A DNA stretch of 64,000 nucleotides from Aeromicrobium sp. (GTDB lineage Bacteria; Actinomycetota; Actinomycetes; Propionibacteriales; Nocardioidaceae), in NCBI RefSeq assembly GCF_023146395.1, contig NZ_JAGLCD010000008.1, positions 186,001 to 250,000 of the forward strand, in the 5' to 3' direction. A model generated the notes under the pieces. It was given only the letters and a program-made list of their open reading frames with translations. It was not told the DNA's origin and ran no database searches. Both the position numbers and the translations under genes were made by a program. How positions within the stretch are numbered: position 1 is the stretch's first letter; every line of letters begins with the position of its first letter. Below are positions 7,971 through 17,216 of the stretch, piece after piece.

Positions 7971-9200
7971 TCAGGCCCCGTGCCGCGCGGCGAGCAGCCG
8001 GTCGACCGTGGCCGCGACGCGCACGGGATCGATCTCGATGTCGGCGAGGATCGCGTTCATGGCCGATCCCGGCCCGTGGCACGCGGCATCGCCGTCGACG
8101 AGGTACTCGTAGTGCGCCCCGGGGATCGACCGACTGATCGACCAGTAGCACTGGTTGACGTACGACGCGGTGAACAGCTCCACGACCGTGACCCCGGCCG
8201 GCGCGAACAGGAGGTTGGTCAACGCCGCACCGTGCGGCCCGACGATCATCTCGGCCGCCGAGAAGACGTCGATCTGCTCCTGCGGCGACAGGCCCCCGGG
8301 CTCGACCTTCTCGAAGCCCCGAGCCTCCAGCAGCGCCCAGAGCTCGGCCTCCCGCACGACCCGACGGCTGTTCGGCTGGGTGCCGCGGGTGACGTACAGA
8401 CGTCGCGGACGCGGGTCGGCCTCGGGCCTGGGGCGCAGATGCTCACGGACCCAGGCGACGGTGGACGCCGGCGCGTTCTCCAGGACGTTGGGGATCGACG
8501 GCACGAAGAGACGGTCGGCCCGGACGGCGAGGTCGGGGGCGTCCTCGACGACGGGCAGGTGCCCGTACCCCGCGATCTCGAGCAGCGTGCGCTGCCACCC
8601 GCGTCCCTGCGGCACGAGGATCGTGGGCGCCGGGTCCGGATCGGCCACGGCCTCGGCATAGACGCCCAGGCGGGGCAGCACGTCGGTCAGGTAGTGGTAG
8701 TAGTTCGCGCTCCCCCGCGTGGCGAGCACCAGGAGGTCACCCTCGATCCTGCGCACGCGCGGCAGGCATCCCCGCAGGAACAGCGGATGCTCACGCCACG
8801 AGGCCGTGCCGAAGTACGGACTGGAGGCCGCGTCGAGCAGGCCCGTGCGGCTGATCACGGCACCCGTGTCGCCCACGACCGTGCCACCCGGCACCTCGAG
8901 GCAGAACGACGGCGGCACCAGAGCCCGGTCGGCGCGGGAGAACACCCAGTGCCCTGCGGGGTCGCCGGCCGGCGCCTCACGGACGAGCGGCGCCTCGGGC
9001 TGCAGCCCGTGCACCACGACCCCGGCGTCCGGATGGGCGGCCCATCCCTCGACCGTGGCGACCGCGCCACGCGGGACCGCACGCTCGCCCAGCAACCGGC
9101 GCAGACGGCGTGCGACGACGCCGACTGCGAACGTCAGCAGGCGGTGGACCCGCTTGGCGAAGGGCCAGAGGGGCTGCAGCCGCGGCGGCAGCTTGCTCAT
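7971..9200 (-). CDS. Glycosyltransferase family 61 (DUF563) protein
   Basis: 409 residues, ATG 9200, six nt after the stop of the upstream FkbM gene. The centre has SANYYHYLTDVLPRLG and the C-terminal half has LYVTRGTQPNSRRV, then IVGPHGAALTNLLFAP and VVELF. This order is diagnostic for GT61, which in bacteria transfers sugars such as xylose or GlcNAc in capsule and exopolysaccharide synthesis. The N-terminus is basic without a clear signal. It is the last gene of the reverse-strand group 13275-7971. Donor and acceptor cannot be read from sequence. Confidence 0.88.
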   Translation of the reverse strand: MSKLPPRLQPLWPFAKRVHRLLTFAVGVVARRLRRLLGERAVPRGAVATVEGWAAHPDAGVVVHGLQPEAPLVREAPAGDPAGHWVFSRADRALVPPSFCLEVPGGTVVGDTGAVISRTGLLDAASSPYFGTASWREHPLFLRGCLPRVRRIEGDLLVLATRGSANYYHYLTDVLPRLGVYAEAVADPDPAPTILVPQGRGWQRTLLEIAGYGHLPVVEDAPDLAVRADRLFVPSIPNVLENAPASTVAWVREHLRPRPEADPRPRRLYVTRGTQPNSRRVVREAELWALLEARGFEKVEPGGLSPQEQIDVFSAAEMIVGPHGAALTNLLFAPAGVTVVELFTASYVNQCYWSISRSIPGAHYEYLVDGDAACHGPGSAMNAILADIEIDPVRVAATVDRLLAARHGA

Positions 9201-9206
9201 GCGGTC

Positions 9207-10034
9207 CTACGACCGAGGGGCGGGGCCGGACTCGTCGTCGCGCGACAGCCAGGCCAGGCCGAGGCCCTCGGAATACGGACGACGGTCGACGACCTTCAGA
9301 CCCGCTCGGCCGAAGAACTCCTCGAGCTCGGCCCACGAGTGGCCGGGGAGGTTGTGGTACTCCATCACGACGCGCTTGACCCCGGCCCAGTCGGCCGGGT
9401 CGGAGCCGAGGACCATGTCGTACTCGCCCCCCTCGGTGTCGATCTTGACGACGTCGGCCGAACGGCCGCTGACGGTGAGCGCCTCGCGCATCGAGACCGC
9501 CGGGACCGTGACGCGCGGGACCTCGGCCTCGTCGAGGTGGAGGACGCCGTTGTGGCCGCTGGCCGCGCCGTAGTCGGCGATCTCGAGCGTGCCTGCCTCC
9601 GCTCGTACCGCGAGGTTGTTGCCGTGCACCCGTCCGGTCTGGCCGTTGAGCTCGATGTTGCGGGCGAGGTAGCCCGAGGTCGTCGGCGACGCCTCGTAGG
9701 AGTCGACCCGCGCCTGGGGCAGCAGGTGCGCGGCGGCGACGGAGAAGCAGCCGACGTGGGCTCCGATGTCGAGCACGTTGGCGTCAGCGCGCAGACCGCT
9801 CGTCAACCAGTCGAGCCGGTACTCGTCCTCGACCAGGATCTCGTAGACCGGCACGCGAGCCCCGGCCTCGTTCGGGATGACGACGCTGACGCCACCCTTG
9901 ACGTTGTACTCCAGCTCCGCCGGATTGCCCGTGACGGCGTGTCGGGCGATCGCCCCGAGCACGCCCACCCCGTTGGAGAAGCCCCCGACGGTCTGCCGCA
10001 CTCGTCGCGCGACCAGCTGTGAACTTCTCGCCAT
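9207..10034 (-). CDS. FkbM-family methyltransferase
   Basis: 275 residues. Motif I NVLDIGAHVGCFSVAAA, the acidic loop DSYEASP, and the FkbM C-terminal signature VVKIDTEGGEYDMVLG are clear. GAGGTG precedes ATG 10034. FkbM enzymes O-methylate sugars or polyketides. Within this locus a sugar or glycan hydroxyl is the likely target. It forms a tight pair with the GT61 gene, suggesting methylation of the sugar that GT61 adds or of its neighbour. It is one of three FkbM genes in the locus. Confidence 0.9.
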   Translation of the reverse strand: MARSSQLVARRVRQTVGGFSNGVGVLGAIARHAVTGNPAELEYNVKGGVSVVIPNEAGARVPVYEILVEDEYRLDWLTSGLRADANVLDIGAHVGCFSVAAAHLLPQARVDSYEASPTTSGYLARNIELNGQTGRVHGNNLAVRAEAGTLEIADYGAASGHNGVLHLDEAEVPRVTVPAVSMREALTVSGRSADVVKIDTEGGEYDMVLGSDPADWAGVKRVVMEYHNLPGHSWAELEEFFGRAGLKVVDRRPYSEGLGLAWLSRDDESGPAPRS

Positions 10035-10175
10035 CTCGACACCTCACGAATTGGGCGGCCACAGGCCGCAGAATCGGCGTCCACCGGGCCTCGGTCGCCG
10101 TGCAGAAGTATATCGATCCGAGCGCCCGGCGGAGGCGACTCGCGGAACTCGCGGCGCCCCTCTCGACGATGGACC

Positions 10176-11195
10176 TCAGAGGTAGTCGGCCGACTCCTCC
10201 ACCCCGGTCTCGAGTCGGCGCAGGTCGGTCTCGACCATGTCCTTCACGAGGGTCTCGAAGTCGACGAGCGGCTGCCAGCCGAGGCGCTCGCGGGCCCTGG
10301 TGGAGTCGCCCAGCAGGCTGTTGGCCTGGATCGTGCTCCACATCGACGGCTGGAGGTCGACGTGGTCGAGGGCGTCGTCGCGACCGACCGCGGCGAAGGC
10401 GACCCGCAGCATGTCACGCAGCGTGTGGCTCTCGCCGGTCGCGACGACGTAGTCCGAGGGCGAGTCGTGGTCCACGGCCGCGACCAGGGCGGCCGCCACG
10501 TCGCTCGCCGCCCCCCAGTCGCGCTCGACGTCGAGCGCTCCGAGGGTGAGACGCGAGGGCCGACCCTGCGAGACCTCCGCCGCGAGGCGCGCGATGCGGC
10601 CGGCGATGAACTGACGTCCGCGGAACGGGCTCTCGTGGTTGAACATGATGACGCCGCAGCCGAACACCTCGTGCCGGTCGCGGTAGGCGTTGACCGCGTA
10701 GTGCGCCGCGCTCTTGGAGACCGCGTACGGCGTGCGGGGGTCGTGCGCCACGACCTCGGTGAGCATCCCGGACGTCTCCGGTCCGAACATCTCGGCGCTG
10801 GACGCCTGGACGAAGCGCGGCGCGAACCCCACCTCGTCGCGGAACCGCACGACGGCCTCGAGCATCTCGACGACGGCGACGCTGTTGGTCAGCATGACCT
10901 CGGTCGCGGCCTTCCAGCTGGCCTGGACCGCGCTGAAGCCCGCGAGGTTGTAGATCGCTGCCGGCCGGACACGACGCAGCAGGGCAGCGAATCCTTCGAC
11001 GTCACGCTGGTCGTGCTCGACGACCTCCACCCCGTGGAGGTACGGCCGCATGCGCTCGACGCTGCGCGAGCCCGGCCGGATCGTGCCGACGACGCGCCAT
11101 CCCCGGTGCCGCAGCAACCGGGAGACGTACATGCCGTCCTGTCCGGCGACACCCGTGACGAGGGCGACCGGACCGTCTGCGCCGTCGGCGGTCAC
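10176..11195 (-). CDS. NAD-dependent epimerase/dehydratase, GDP-mannose 4,6-dehydratase-like
   Basis: 339 residues from GTG 11195. Extended SDR of the Gmd type: TGVAGQDGMYVSRLL at the N-terminus, NLAGFSAVQASW, ASSAEMFG, catalytic PYAVSKSAAH (Tyr-x3-Lys), then FNHESPFRG and LGALDVERDWG, each a recognisable version of a Gmd block. The product would be GDP-4-keto-6-deoxymannose, the precursor of GDP-rhamnose, GDP-fucose or perosamine. Divergence (AGFSAV where Gmd has AAQSHV) leaves room for a related sugar substrate. The only GDP-fucose synthase-like gene in the window is 48 kb away at 58830. Confidence 0.8.
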   Translation of the reverse strand: MTADGADGPVALVTGVAGQDGMYVSRLLRHRGWRVVGTIRPGSRSVERMRPYLHGVEVVEHDQRDVEGFAALLRRVRPAAIYNLAGFSAVQASWKAATEVMLTNSVAVVEMLEAVVRFRDEVGFAPRFVQASSAEMFGPETSGMLTEVVAHDPRTPYAVSKSAAHYAVNAYRDRHEVFGCGVIMFNHESPFRGRQFIAGRIARLAAEVSQGRPSRLTLGALDVERDWGAASDVAAALVAAVDHDSPSDYVVATGESHTLRDMLRVAFAAVGRDDALDHVDLQPSMWSTIQANSLLGDSTRARERLGWQPLVDFETLVKDMVETDLRRLETGVEESADYL

Positions 11196-11389
11196 GGGAG
11201 GTCGCTCTCAGGTGTCGGGAGACGATCTGCTGCCACGTCCACTCCAACGGTCCGCCGGCCAGGACGTTACGGCTGCCCGCAGGCGGCCTGCACCGCCGTC
11301 GAGGCCGTTCCCGTCACGACCCTCGCCCAGATCGTGCAGGAGCACCAGGTCGACGGCCTCTTCGTGCGCCTCGCCGACGACTGACGTCC

Positions 11390-12415
11390 TCAGTCGACGC
11401 GGCGCAACCACAGCGAGGACGGCGGGTTCGCGTCCTGCGCGAGGGGCACGTAGTCGTCGAAGAGACCGCTCAGGACCGACTCGTCGGTGTGCCGGATCAT
11501 CGGCGTCGAGAGCGTGACCTCGTAGGCGGAGTTGAAGGTCAGGAACGTCTGCACGACCATCGCCTCGTTCCAGTACACCGGCCAGCGCTCACCGAACAGC
11601 CAGGTGTCGGCCGGGTACGGGCCGTTGAAGGGGAAGTGCACGTCGTGGATGTGCACCAGGACGCCGGGCTTGAGCCGGGGCAGCACCTCGAGGAACAGGT
11701 ACGCGACGTCGCTGTCGATCTTGAGCGCGTGCGAGGAGTCGATGAACAGGACGTCGCCGGCCTCGAGCTCCTCGAACGTCGAGAACGGCACGTCCTGGAC
11801 GAAGCCCTCGATCAGCGAGAAGTCCGGCACGGTGCGCAACGCGTCGAAGGGGTACGGCTCGATGCAGGTGATCTCCAGCGGCGAACCCTCCTCGGCGTTG
11901 CGGGACGCGGCGAGCGAGGCGTAGTACGTCGACAGACCGGAGCCGACCTCCAGGTAGCGGCGCGGCCTGTGCTCACGGAGCATGAAGTACAGCGTGCGCG
12001 AGTCGAGGTGCGGGTAGCCGGGGCCGAACCCGCGGCGGGTGTTGGTGAGGAAGTCGCCCGTGACCTCCCGGTACTCGGCGTCCCACGACGCCGCGAGCTC
12101 GGTGAGGCGCGTGACCATCGCGGGCACGTCGATGTCGATGCCGACGAGCTCGCTCGGCTTGTCCCAGCGCTCGCGGGTCCGCTCGATGTCCTCGAGCACC
12201 GGCAGCGTCGAGTAGTAGTCGGCGCGCTTGACGATGTTGAAACCGAGCGCCCCGAAGGCCTTGCGCGTCAGACGCACCCGGCCCTTGCGGACGCCGAACA
12301 CGGCCCGGTCGAGGCGCTCCACGACGGGACCGGGCAGGACGCGCGCGGCACGCTGCTTGGCCGACAGGTGGGTGGGCCCGGAGTCAGGCAGGGACACGGG
12401 AGCGGGACTCGACAT
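11390..12415 (-). CDS. Class I SAM-dependent methyltransferase (Methyltransf_24 type)
   Basis: 341 residues from ATG 12415. The start is supported by TACGAT (reverse strand, 12422-12427) six nt upstream. An in-frame GTG at 12448 overlaps the stop of the SGNH gene as GTGA and is an alternative coupled start. Motif I is RRYLEVGSGLSTYYAS; ITCIEPYP and LFIDSSHALK follow, then VLVHIHDVHFP, a set usual in class I methyltransferases of glycan loci. The first 80 residues are a basic preface without a known domain. Function inferred: methylation of the polysaccharide or of a lipid-linked intermediate. Confidence 0.75.
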   Translation of the reverse strand: MSSPAPVSLPDSGPTHLSAKQRAARVLPGPVVERLDRAVFGVRKGRVRLTRKAFGALGFNIVKRADYYSTLPVLEDIERTRERWDKPSELVGIDIDVPAMVTRLTELAASWDAEYREVTGDFLTNTRRGFGPGYPHLDSRTLYFMLREHRPRRYLEVGSGLSTYYASLAASRNAEEGSPLEITCIEPYPFDALRTVPDFSLIEGFVQDVPFSTFEELEAGDVLFIDSSHALKIDSDVAYLFLEVLPRLKPGVLVHIHDVHFPFNGPYPADTWLFGERWPVYWNEAMVVQTFLTFNSAYEVTLSTPMIRHTDESVLSGLFDDYVPLAQDANPPSSLWLRRVD

Positions 12416-12444
12416 GGCTGCATCGTACGGAACTCCGGCGCCGC

Positions 12445-13275
12445 TCACGGCCGATCTCCCGAGGTGTCAGGCATCACGAGGTGAGACTGGGTCGCGGCCC
12501 ATTCGTCGATGTGCTCGGCGAGCCGCTCGCCGACGAGCCGGTGCAGCTGCGGGGAGTAGTGGAAGCCGTCCGGTGTCGCCCGGTCGAGGTCGCCGTCGAA
12601 GTGCTTCTCGACGAGGTCGTGGACCTTCACGTGACGCACGTGCGGAAGGCCGATCCGGTCGACCAGACCGCTCACGGCCTCGTTCATGACCTCGATGCGG
12701 CGCGACATCCCGGGGAACCACGAGCGCACCCGCGGGCTCGGCGGCAACAGCTCGACCAGCAGCACCAGGGGGCTCGCGACCTTCTGCACGTGGCCGATGT
12801 AGGTCTCGAGGTCGGCCACGACCCGACCGGGCCGACCGGGGCGCAGGCGGGTCGGCTCGAGCCGGGCGTCGATCGCGGCCTGCAGGCGCGCCAGGAGCTT
12901 CCAGAGCGGACGCAGCACGGCACGGCGGTACAGCAGGGCCGCGCGACGCGGCCGGCCACGCAGGCTGTTGGCGTGGATCTCGAGCCACCGCGGCAGGATC
13001 AGGTGGATCGTCTCGTAATGGCCGTAGACCAGCACGATCGCGTCCGGCGAGAAGCCGACGACCTCCTGCTGCCACGTCGCGAGGATCGTGTCGGTCTTCT
13101 CCGAGGCCATCGTGGAGGTCCGCAGGTCGACGGGGCGCCCGCCGGTCAGCAGCTCCGACTCGATCACGCGCGGCACGATGAAGTCCTGCCGCGGGCCCCC
13201 CATCCAGGACGTCCACCCCACGGTCGACGCGCCTTTGACGAGGATCCGGATGGGCAGAGGAAGGGGCTGCGGCAT
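12445..13275 (-). CDS. SGNH/GDSL-hydrolase-like protein
   Basis: 276 residues from ATG 13275 with GGAGACCCG directly upstream. IRILVKGASTVGW at the N-terminus corresponds to SGNH block I, though the usual GDSL is replaced by KGAST. DAIVLVYGHYETIH resembles the block with the oxyanion residue (GxND position occupied by GHYE), and TPDGFHYSP near the C-terminus supplies the Asp-x-x-His pair. Such proteins can remove or transfer acyl groups on sugars. In this locus O-acetyl editing of the polysaccharide is plausible. The altered block I leaves the nucleophile (Ser of KGAST) a prediction. Confidence 0.65.
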   Translation of the reverse strand: MPQPLPLPIRILVKGASTVGWTSWMGGPRQDFIVPRVIESELLTGGRPVDLRTSTMASEKTDTILATWQQEVVGFSPDAIVLVYGHYETIHLILPRWLEIHANSLRGRPRRAALLYRRAVLRPLWKLLARLQAAIDARLEPTRLRPGRPGRVVADLETYIGHVQKVASPLVLLVELLPPSPRVRSWFPGMSRRIEVMNEAVSGLVDRIGLPHVRHVKVHDLVEKHFDGDLDRATPDGFHYSPQLHRLVGERLAEHIDEWAATQSHLVMPDTSGDRP

Positions 13276-13345
13276 CGGGTCTCCGTATCGACGGGCGGGG
13301 CGGCGATCGCCGGTCACGACCGGCAGGCGCCAGTATGCTCTACGC

Positions 13346-14659
13346 GTGACGGAGGCGAGAAGCGACACGGCCGCGCCGATCCGCCCCCTCCGCGACGCCT
13401 TCACGTTCCTGCTGATCGTCAGCGCGACGTTCGGTCTGCAGTTCCTGACGCTCGTGACGGGCATCATCATGGCGAGGCTGCTCGGGGTCGAGGGCCGCGG
13501 TGTCATCGCCCTGGTGCTGGCCGTCAGCGTCTTCGCCGCCCAGCTCAGCTTCGGCGGGTGCCTGCCGCCGGCCATCACCAAGCTGCTGGCCGAGCGCGGC
13601 ATCACCGCCCGCGACGGCTTCGGGCACGTGCTCCGTCGACGCGGGTGGACCTTGGTCGTGCCGAGCGCCGTCGCCGCGGCCCTGCTCCTCGTCCTGCTCG
13701 ACGACGGCGCTTCCGGGCAGCGGGCCGAGATCGCGGTCATCGGATTCGTCGTGACCCTGCAGACGCTGTTCTTCTCGATCATCGGCGGCTGCATGCAGGG
13801 CGAGGGCCGGCTCGTCCGCATGGCCTGGGTCGCGTTGACCCCGCAAGGCCTCTTCACGCTCGTGCTCGGGACCGCGGCCGCGCTCGACTGGGGCTGGACC
13901 GCGACCGACGTGCTCCTCGCGTACGTCGCGGCCGGGGTCGTCAGCGTCGCGGTGGCGATCGCGTCGCTGCTGCCGGCCCGCGATGACGACGGGGCCCGCG
14001 TGCCCGAGTCCGCGATGTGGCAGGAGGCGCGCGGCAACTACGTCAGTGGCGTGCGCCCGCTCGACGGCCTCGGACTGGAGCGGATCCTGGTCGGCGGACT
14101 GCTGGGCACGACCGCGCTCGGCCTCTTCGCGACCGGACTGGCGGTGTCCAACCTGTGCCGCCTGGTCAGCAATGCCGTCAGCGTGGTGGTGCTCCCCCGG
14201 GTGGCCTCCCACCACGCCGACCCGGCGGGTCAGCGGGCCGTGATCCGGCGGTGGTCCGGGATCTCGCTCGCCCTCGTGACCGCGATCGTGCTCGTGCTCG
14301 AGGCCCTTGTCGAGCCGGTCATCCGCCTCGCGTTCGGCGAGGAGTTCGTCAGCGCGGTCAGCGTCGCCCGGTGGCTGATCGTGGCGGACGGCCTCCTCGC
14401 GCTGCGGCGGGTGCTCATCGCGATCCTCCAGGGCCAGGGACGCGGAGGCGTCGCCTCGTGGATCGAGCTGGCGCTGCTGCCGGTCCTCGTCGCGGGCATC
14501 GCGTTCTCGGCCCTGCACGACAGCCTCGACGGCGTCGGCATGAGCCTCGCGCTCGTCGGGCTGCTCAGCTGCGTCGCGCTGGGGTGGAAGGTCTTCCGAG
14601 CCGGCGCCGGCTCGGCCCCGCGCGTGAGCGCTGAGGACGGCCCCTCGCGCGAGCGCTGA
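13346..14659 (+). CDS. Polysaccharide flippase (MOP superfamily, Wzx-like)
   Basis: 437 residues from GTG 13346, with TATGCT at 13334-13339 six nt upstream, so probably leaderless. About 12-14 hydrophobic segments. The first is FTFLLIVSATFGLQFLTLV, followed by GIIMARLLGVEGRGVIAL, the characteristic Wzx/MATE opening. It would move lipid-linked repeat units to the outer face for the polymerase at 2200. The last ~15 codons lie in a tandem repeat (14618-14712), so the tail SAPRVSAEDGPSRER is repeat-encoded and probably not functional. Divergent from the SGNH gene by 70 bases. Confidence 0.88.
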   Translation: MTEARSDTAAPIRPLRDAFTFLLIVSATFGLQFLTLVTGIIMARLLGVEGRGVIALVLAVSVFAAQLSFGGCLPPAITKLLAERGITARDGFGHVLRRRGWTLVVPSAVAAALLLVLLDDGASGQRAEIAVIGFVVTLQTLFFSIIGGCMQGEGRLVRMAWVALTPQGLFTLVLGTAAALDWGWTATDVLLAYVAAGVVSVAVAIASLLPARDDDGARVPESAMWQEARGNYVSGVRPLDGLGLERILVGGLLGTTALGLFATGLAVSNLCRLVSNAVSVVVLPRVASHHADPAGQRAVIRRWSGISLALVTAIVLVLEALVEPVIRLAFGEEFVSAVSVARWLIVADGLLALRRVLIAILQGQGRGGVASWIELALLPVLVAGIAFSALHDSLDGVGMSLALVGLLSCVALGWKVFRAGAGSAPRVSAEDGPSRER

Positions 14660-14712
14660 AGACGACCCCCGCGCGAGCGCAGAAGACCACACCGCGCGTG
14701 AGCGTCAGGACG
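14618..14712. repeat. Four tandem ~25-nt copies spanning convergent gene ends
   Basis: Copies share the pattern CGCGCG(T/A)GAGCG followed by (C)TGA(G/A)GAC or a variant, at about 14623, 14648, 14673 and 14694. They extend from the final codons of the flippase gene, across the 45-base gap, into the last codons of the convergent SDR gene. The role is unknown. Confidence 0.65.
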
Positions 14713-15454
14713 TGAGTCCGCCGTCGACCACGATGACCTGGCCGGTCAGGTAGCTGCCGGCCGGATCGGTCAGGAACTGGCACACCCGAGCGACGTCGAC
14801 GGGCTCACCGAGCCGGCCGGCGGGCGTGCGGCGCTCGATCTGGCCCATCTGGCCCTCATCGAGGCCGTGGCTCATCTCGGTGCGCAGGTAGCCCGGGGCG
14901 ATGCCGTTGACCGTGATGCCCCGGGACCCGAGCTCACGGGCCATCGAGCGGGTCAGGCCGTCGAGCGCGGCCTTGGTCGCGCTGTAGACGCCGAGCCCGC
15001 GGTAGCCCGACCGGCCGACGATCGAGGAGATGTTGACGATCGACCCCGAGCGACGCGCCAGCATGCGACGGCTCACGAGACGGGACATGTAGAGCGTGCC
15101 CTTGATGTTGAGGTCGACCACGACGTCGATGTCGTCGTCGGAGGCCAGCCCGAGGATGCCGTCGCGGGCGACGCCGGCATTGTTGATCAGGACGTCGACG
15201 TGGTCCCACCTCTCGATCACGGCGTCGACGAACGCCTTCGCGTCCTCCGATCGCGACAGGTCGGCCGTGGCGAAGAAGAAGTGGTCGGGGTGCTCGGCGC
15301 GCCACCGCTCGACCTCGGGCGTGACCGACCGCGCGCAGGCGGCCACCCGGTCCCCGGAGGCGAGGTACGACTCGACGATGCCGGCACCGAGGCCGCGGCT
15401 GCCGCCGGTCACGATGACGATGCGGGGCTCGACGCTCTCGGGCTGGGTGCTCAC
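14705..15454 (-). CDS. SDR-family oxidoreductase (FabG-like)
   Basis: 249 residues from GTG 15454, which overlaps the stop of the ligase gene as GTGA. Classical short-chain dehydrogenase: [11 protein letters not shown] (nucleotide binding), NNAG, catalytic Ser in INISSIVG and YSATK (Tyr-x3-Lys), then PGYLRTEM. This is the 3-oxoacyl-ACP reductase group, consistent with the ACP and acyl-ligase encoded immediately upstream, though a sugar or small acyl substrate is also possible. Last gene of the five-gene group 18631-14705. Confidence 0.88.
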   Translation of the reverse strand: MSTQPESVEPRIVIVTGGSRGLGAGIVESYLASGDRVAACARSVTPEVERWRAEHPDHFFFATADLSRSEDAKAFVDAVIERWDHVDVLINNAGVARDGILGLASDDDIDVVVDLNIKGTLYMSRLVSRRMLARRSGSIVNISSIVGRSGYRGLGVYSATKAALDGLTRSMARELGSRGITVNGIAPGYLRTEMSHGLDEGQMGQIERRTPAGRLGEPVDVARVCQFLTDPAGSYLTGQVIVVDGGLTS

Positions 15455-16818
15455 AGTTCTCTCCTGAGGATCTTGCTTCCGGTGGTGACGATCTCGTCGA
15501 CGAAGGTGATGCTGCGCGGGCGGGACGCGGGCACCAGGTCGGCGCAGGCGGCCTTGAGCGCGGTCTTGAGCTCGGCCTCGTCGGTGCCGGGCGCCGCCAC
15601 GACCTCGAGCGCCACGATCGCGCCGGTCATCGCGTTGGGCCGGCCGTAGACGCGCGCCATGACGACGCCGTCGACCGCGGCGACGCGCTCCTCGATCGGC
15701 AGCGGGTGCACCTTGACACCCCCGACGTTGATGATCTCGGAGGTGCGGCCGCGGAACAGGACCCGGTCGCCCTCGATCTCGACACGGTCGCCGGTGGCGC
15801 GCCAGCCGTCGGCCTCGATCGGCGGCTCCCCGTGGTAGCCGAGCATGCCGGTGCGGGAGCGGATCCACAGCTCGCCGTCGACGATCCGCATGTCGACGTC
15901 GGCGTCGTCGCCGCGGTCCAGCACGTCGATCGACAGACCGGGCCGGCCGTCGCGCATCGAGCCGGTCGAGCCGAACTCCGAGGCCGCGTAGACCTGCGAG
16001 ACGGCGGCGTCCGGGAAGGTCGCGCGCAGCTCGCCGAGCAGGGGTCCGGGGATCGCCTCGCCCCCCAGCGTGACCTGGCGCAGGGCAGGCACGGGGCCGC
16101 CGTCGGAGCGCAGCTGGGCCACGAGGAAGCGCCAGTAGGTGGGGGTCGCGCTGGCGTGCGTGACGCCGAGGGCGCGCATCGCCTCGAGGCCCTCGACGGG
16201 TCGGCGAGGCGCCGGGGCCACGAGCACCGAGCCAGCGGCCGCGACGTGCAGCAGCACCTGGAGACCGGCGAACTGGTGCAGGCCGAACGCGAGCAGCCAG
16301 CGCTCGTCCGGAGCGGGCCGCACCCGGGCGGTGCCGCGGACGAGACGGTTCCAGTCGTGCCGGACGCCCCGCGGCGCTCCGGTCGTGCCGGTGGTCAGGA
16401 CCAGGTGGGGGCGGACGTCGTCGGTCGGGGTCGGGTCGACCACGACCGAGGGGTCGGAGGCCCCGCCCAGCAGCGCGCCCGTGCCCAGGACCTGCGGCGC
16501 GAGTCCGGCGAGGTCGTCCCGGTCGGTGACGAGGACGTCGTGGTCGAAGCGCTCGACGAGCGAGCGCAGGTCGTCCGGCGCGTCCGGCGGGTACTGGCAG
16601 GCCTCGGCTCCGGCGAGCGACGCGCCGGCGAGGAGCGGCAGCACGGCGGCGGCCTCGACCTCGGCGATCGCGAACCGGCGGATGCCGCGCTCGGTCAGGG
16701 CCGCGGCAACCCGGAGCGCGTCGTCGGCCAGCTGCCCGTACGTGCGGGTGCCGTCGTGGGTGACCACGGCGACCCGGGCGGGGTCGACCGCGGCGACCCG
16801 GCGGAGCAGCTCGTCCAA
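15451..16818 (-). CDS. AMP-dependent acyl/aryl ligase (ANL superfamily)
   Basis: 455 residues if TTG 16818 is the start, 7 nt after the ACP stop; no good ribosome site is seen, and an in-frame GTG about 20 codons later (before VTHDG) is an alternative. [18 protein letters not shown] is the ATP-binding P-loop, [16 protein letters not shown] is motif A5, [16 protein letters not shown] is A7, and the C-terminal Lys lies in GSKILRREL (A10). About 60 residues shorter than typical acyl-CoA synthetases at the N-terminus. With an adjacent ACP it probably loads an acyl group onto that carrier for transfer to the polysaccharide. Confidence 0.85.
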   Translation of the reverse strand: MDELLRRVAAVDPARVAVVTHDGTRTYGQLADDALRVAAALTERGIRRFAIAEVEAAAVLPLLAGASLAGAEACQYPPDAPDDLRSLVERFDHDVLVTDRDDLAGLAPQVLGTGALLGGASDPSVVVDPTPTDDVRPHLVLTTGTTGAPRGVRHDWNRLVRGTARVRPAPDERWLLAFGLHQFAGLQVLLHVAAAGSVLVAPAPRRPVEGLEAMRALGVTHASATPTYWRFLVAQLRSDGGPVPALRQVTLGGEAIPGPLLGELRATFPDAAVSQVYAASEFGSTGSMRDGRPGLSIDVLDRGDDADVDMRIVDGELWIRSRTGMLGYHGEPPIEADGWRATGDRVEIEGDRVLFRGRTSEIINVGGVKVHPLPIEERVAAVDGVVMARVYGRPNAMTGAIVALEVVAAPGTDEAELKTALKAACADLVPASRPRSITFVDEIVTTGSKILRREL

Positions 16819-16825
16819 GGGTCGA

Positions 16826-17065
16826 TCAGGCGCCGGCGTAGAAGGCGAGGATCTCGCCGAGCGTCTGCGGCATCTCGCCGATCGAGTACGGGTCGCTGCC
16901 GTGGACGTCCTCGAGGGTCGCCGAGAGCTCGGCGGTCTCCAGCGAGTCGAGCTCGGCACCGTCGGCGTACAGCGGCGTGTCCGTGCCGAATCCCTCGGGC
17001 AGCTTCTCGATCGACGTCAGGAAGTCGGTGACGGTCTTCTGGACGTCAGCGGGCGCAGTGCTCAT
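16826..17065 (-). CDS. Acyl carrier protein
   Basis: 79 residues, ATG 17065, with AGGAGA about 12 nt upstream. The phosphopantetheine site is in ELDSLETAEL (Asp40-Ser41-Leu42), the DSL motif, followed by an acidic helix. It is too acidic and too isolated from fab genes to be the housekeeping fatty acid ACP with confidence. Its partners are the AMP-ligase (7 nt downstream), the SDR and the hexapeptide transferase, which suggests a dedicated carrier for an acyl decoration. Confidence 0.88.
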   Translation of the reverse strand: MSTAPADVQKTVTDFLTSIEKLPEGFGTDTPLYADGAELDSLETAELSATLEDVHGSDPYSIGEMPQTLGEILAFYAGA

Positions 17066-17216
17066 GGGCCGGGGGTTCTCCTAGCGATGTCGTGGTCCGC
17101 GGCGGGACCCACGGGGGCGACGAGTGGCTTCATCCTGCCATGCCGGACTGCTCCGTCAGAGGGGTTTGTCCGGGGTTGTGGGAGGGGCGGGTCACACGGG
17201 CGGCTGCCCGCGCGGG

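Noticed and set aside
13276-14037. 254-residue extension of the SGNH protein
   Set aside because: Antisense to the flippase gene; Ser/Thr/Arg-rich shadow sequence, while ATG 13275 has a ribosome site.
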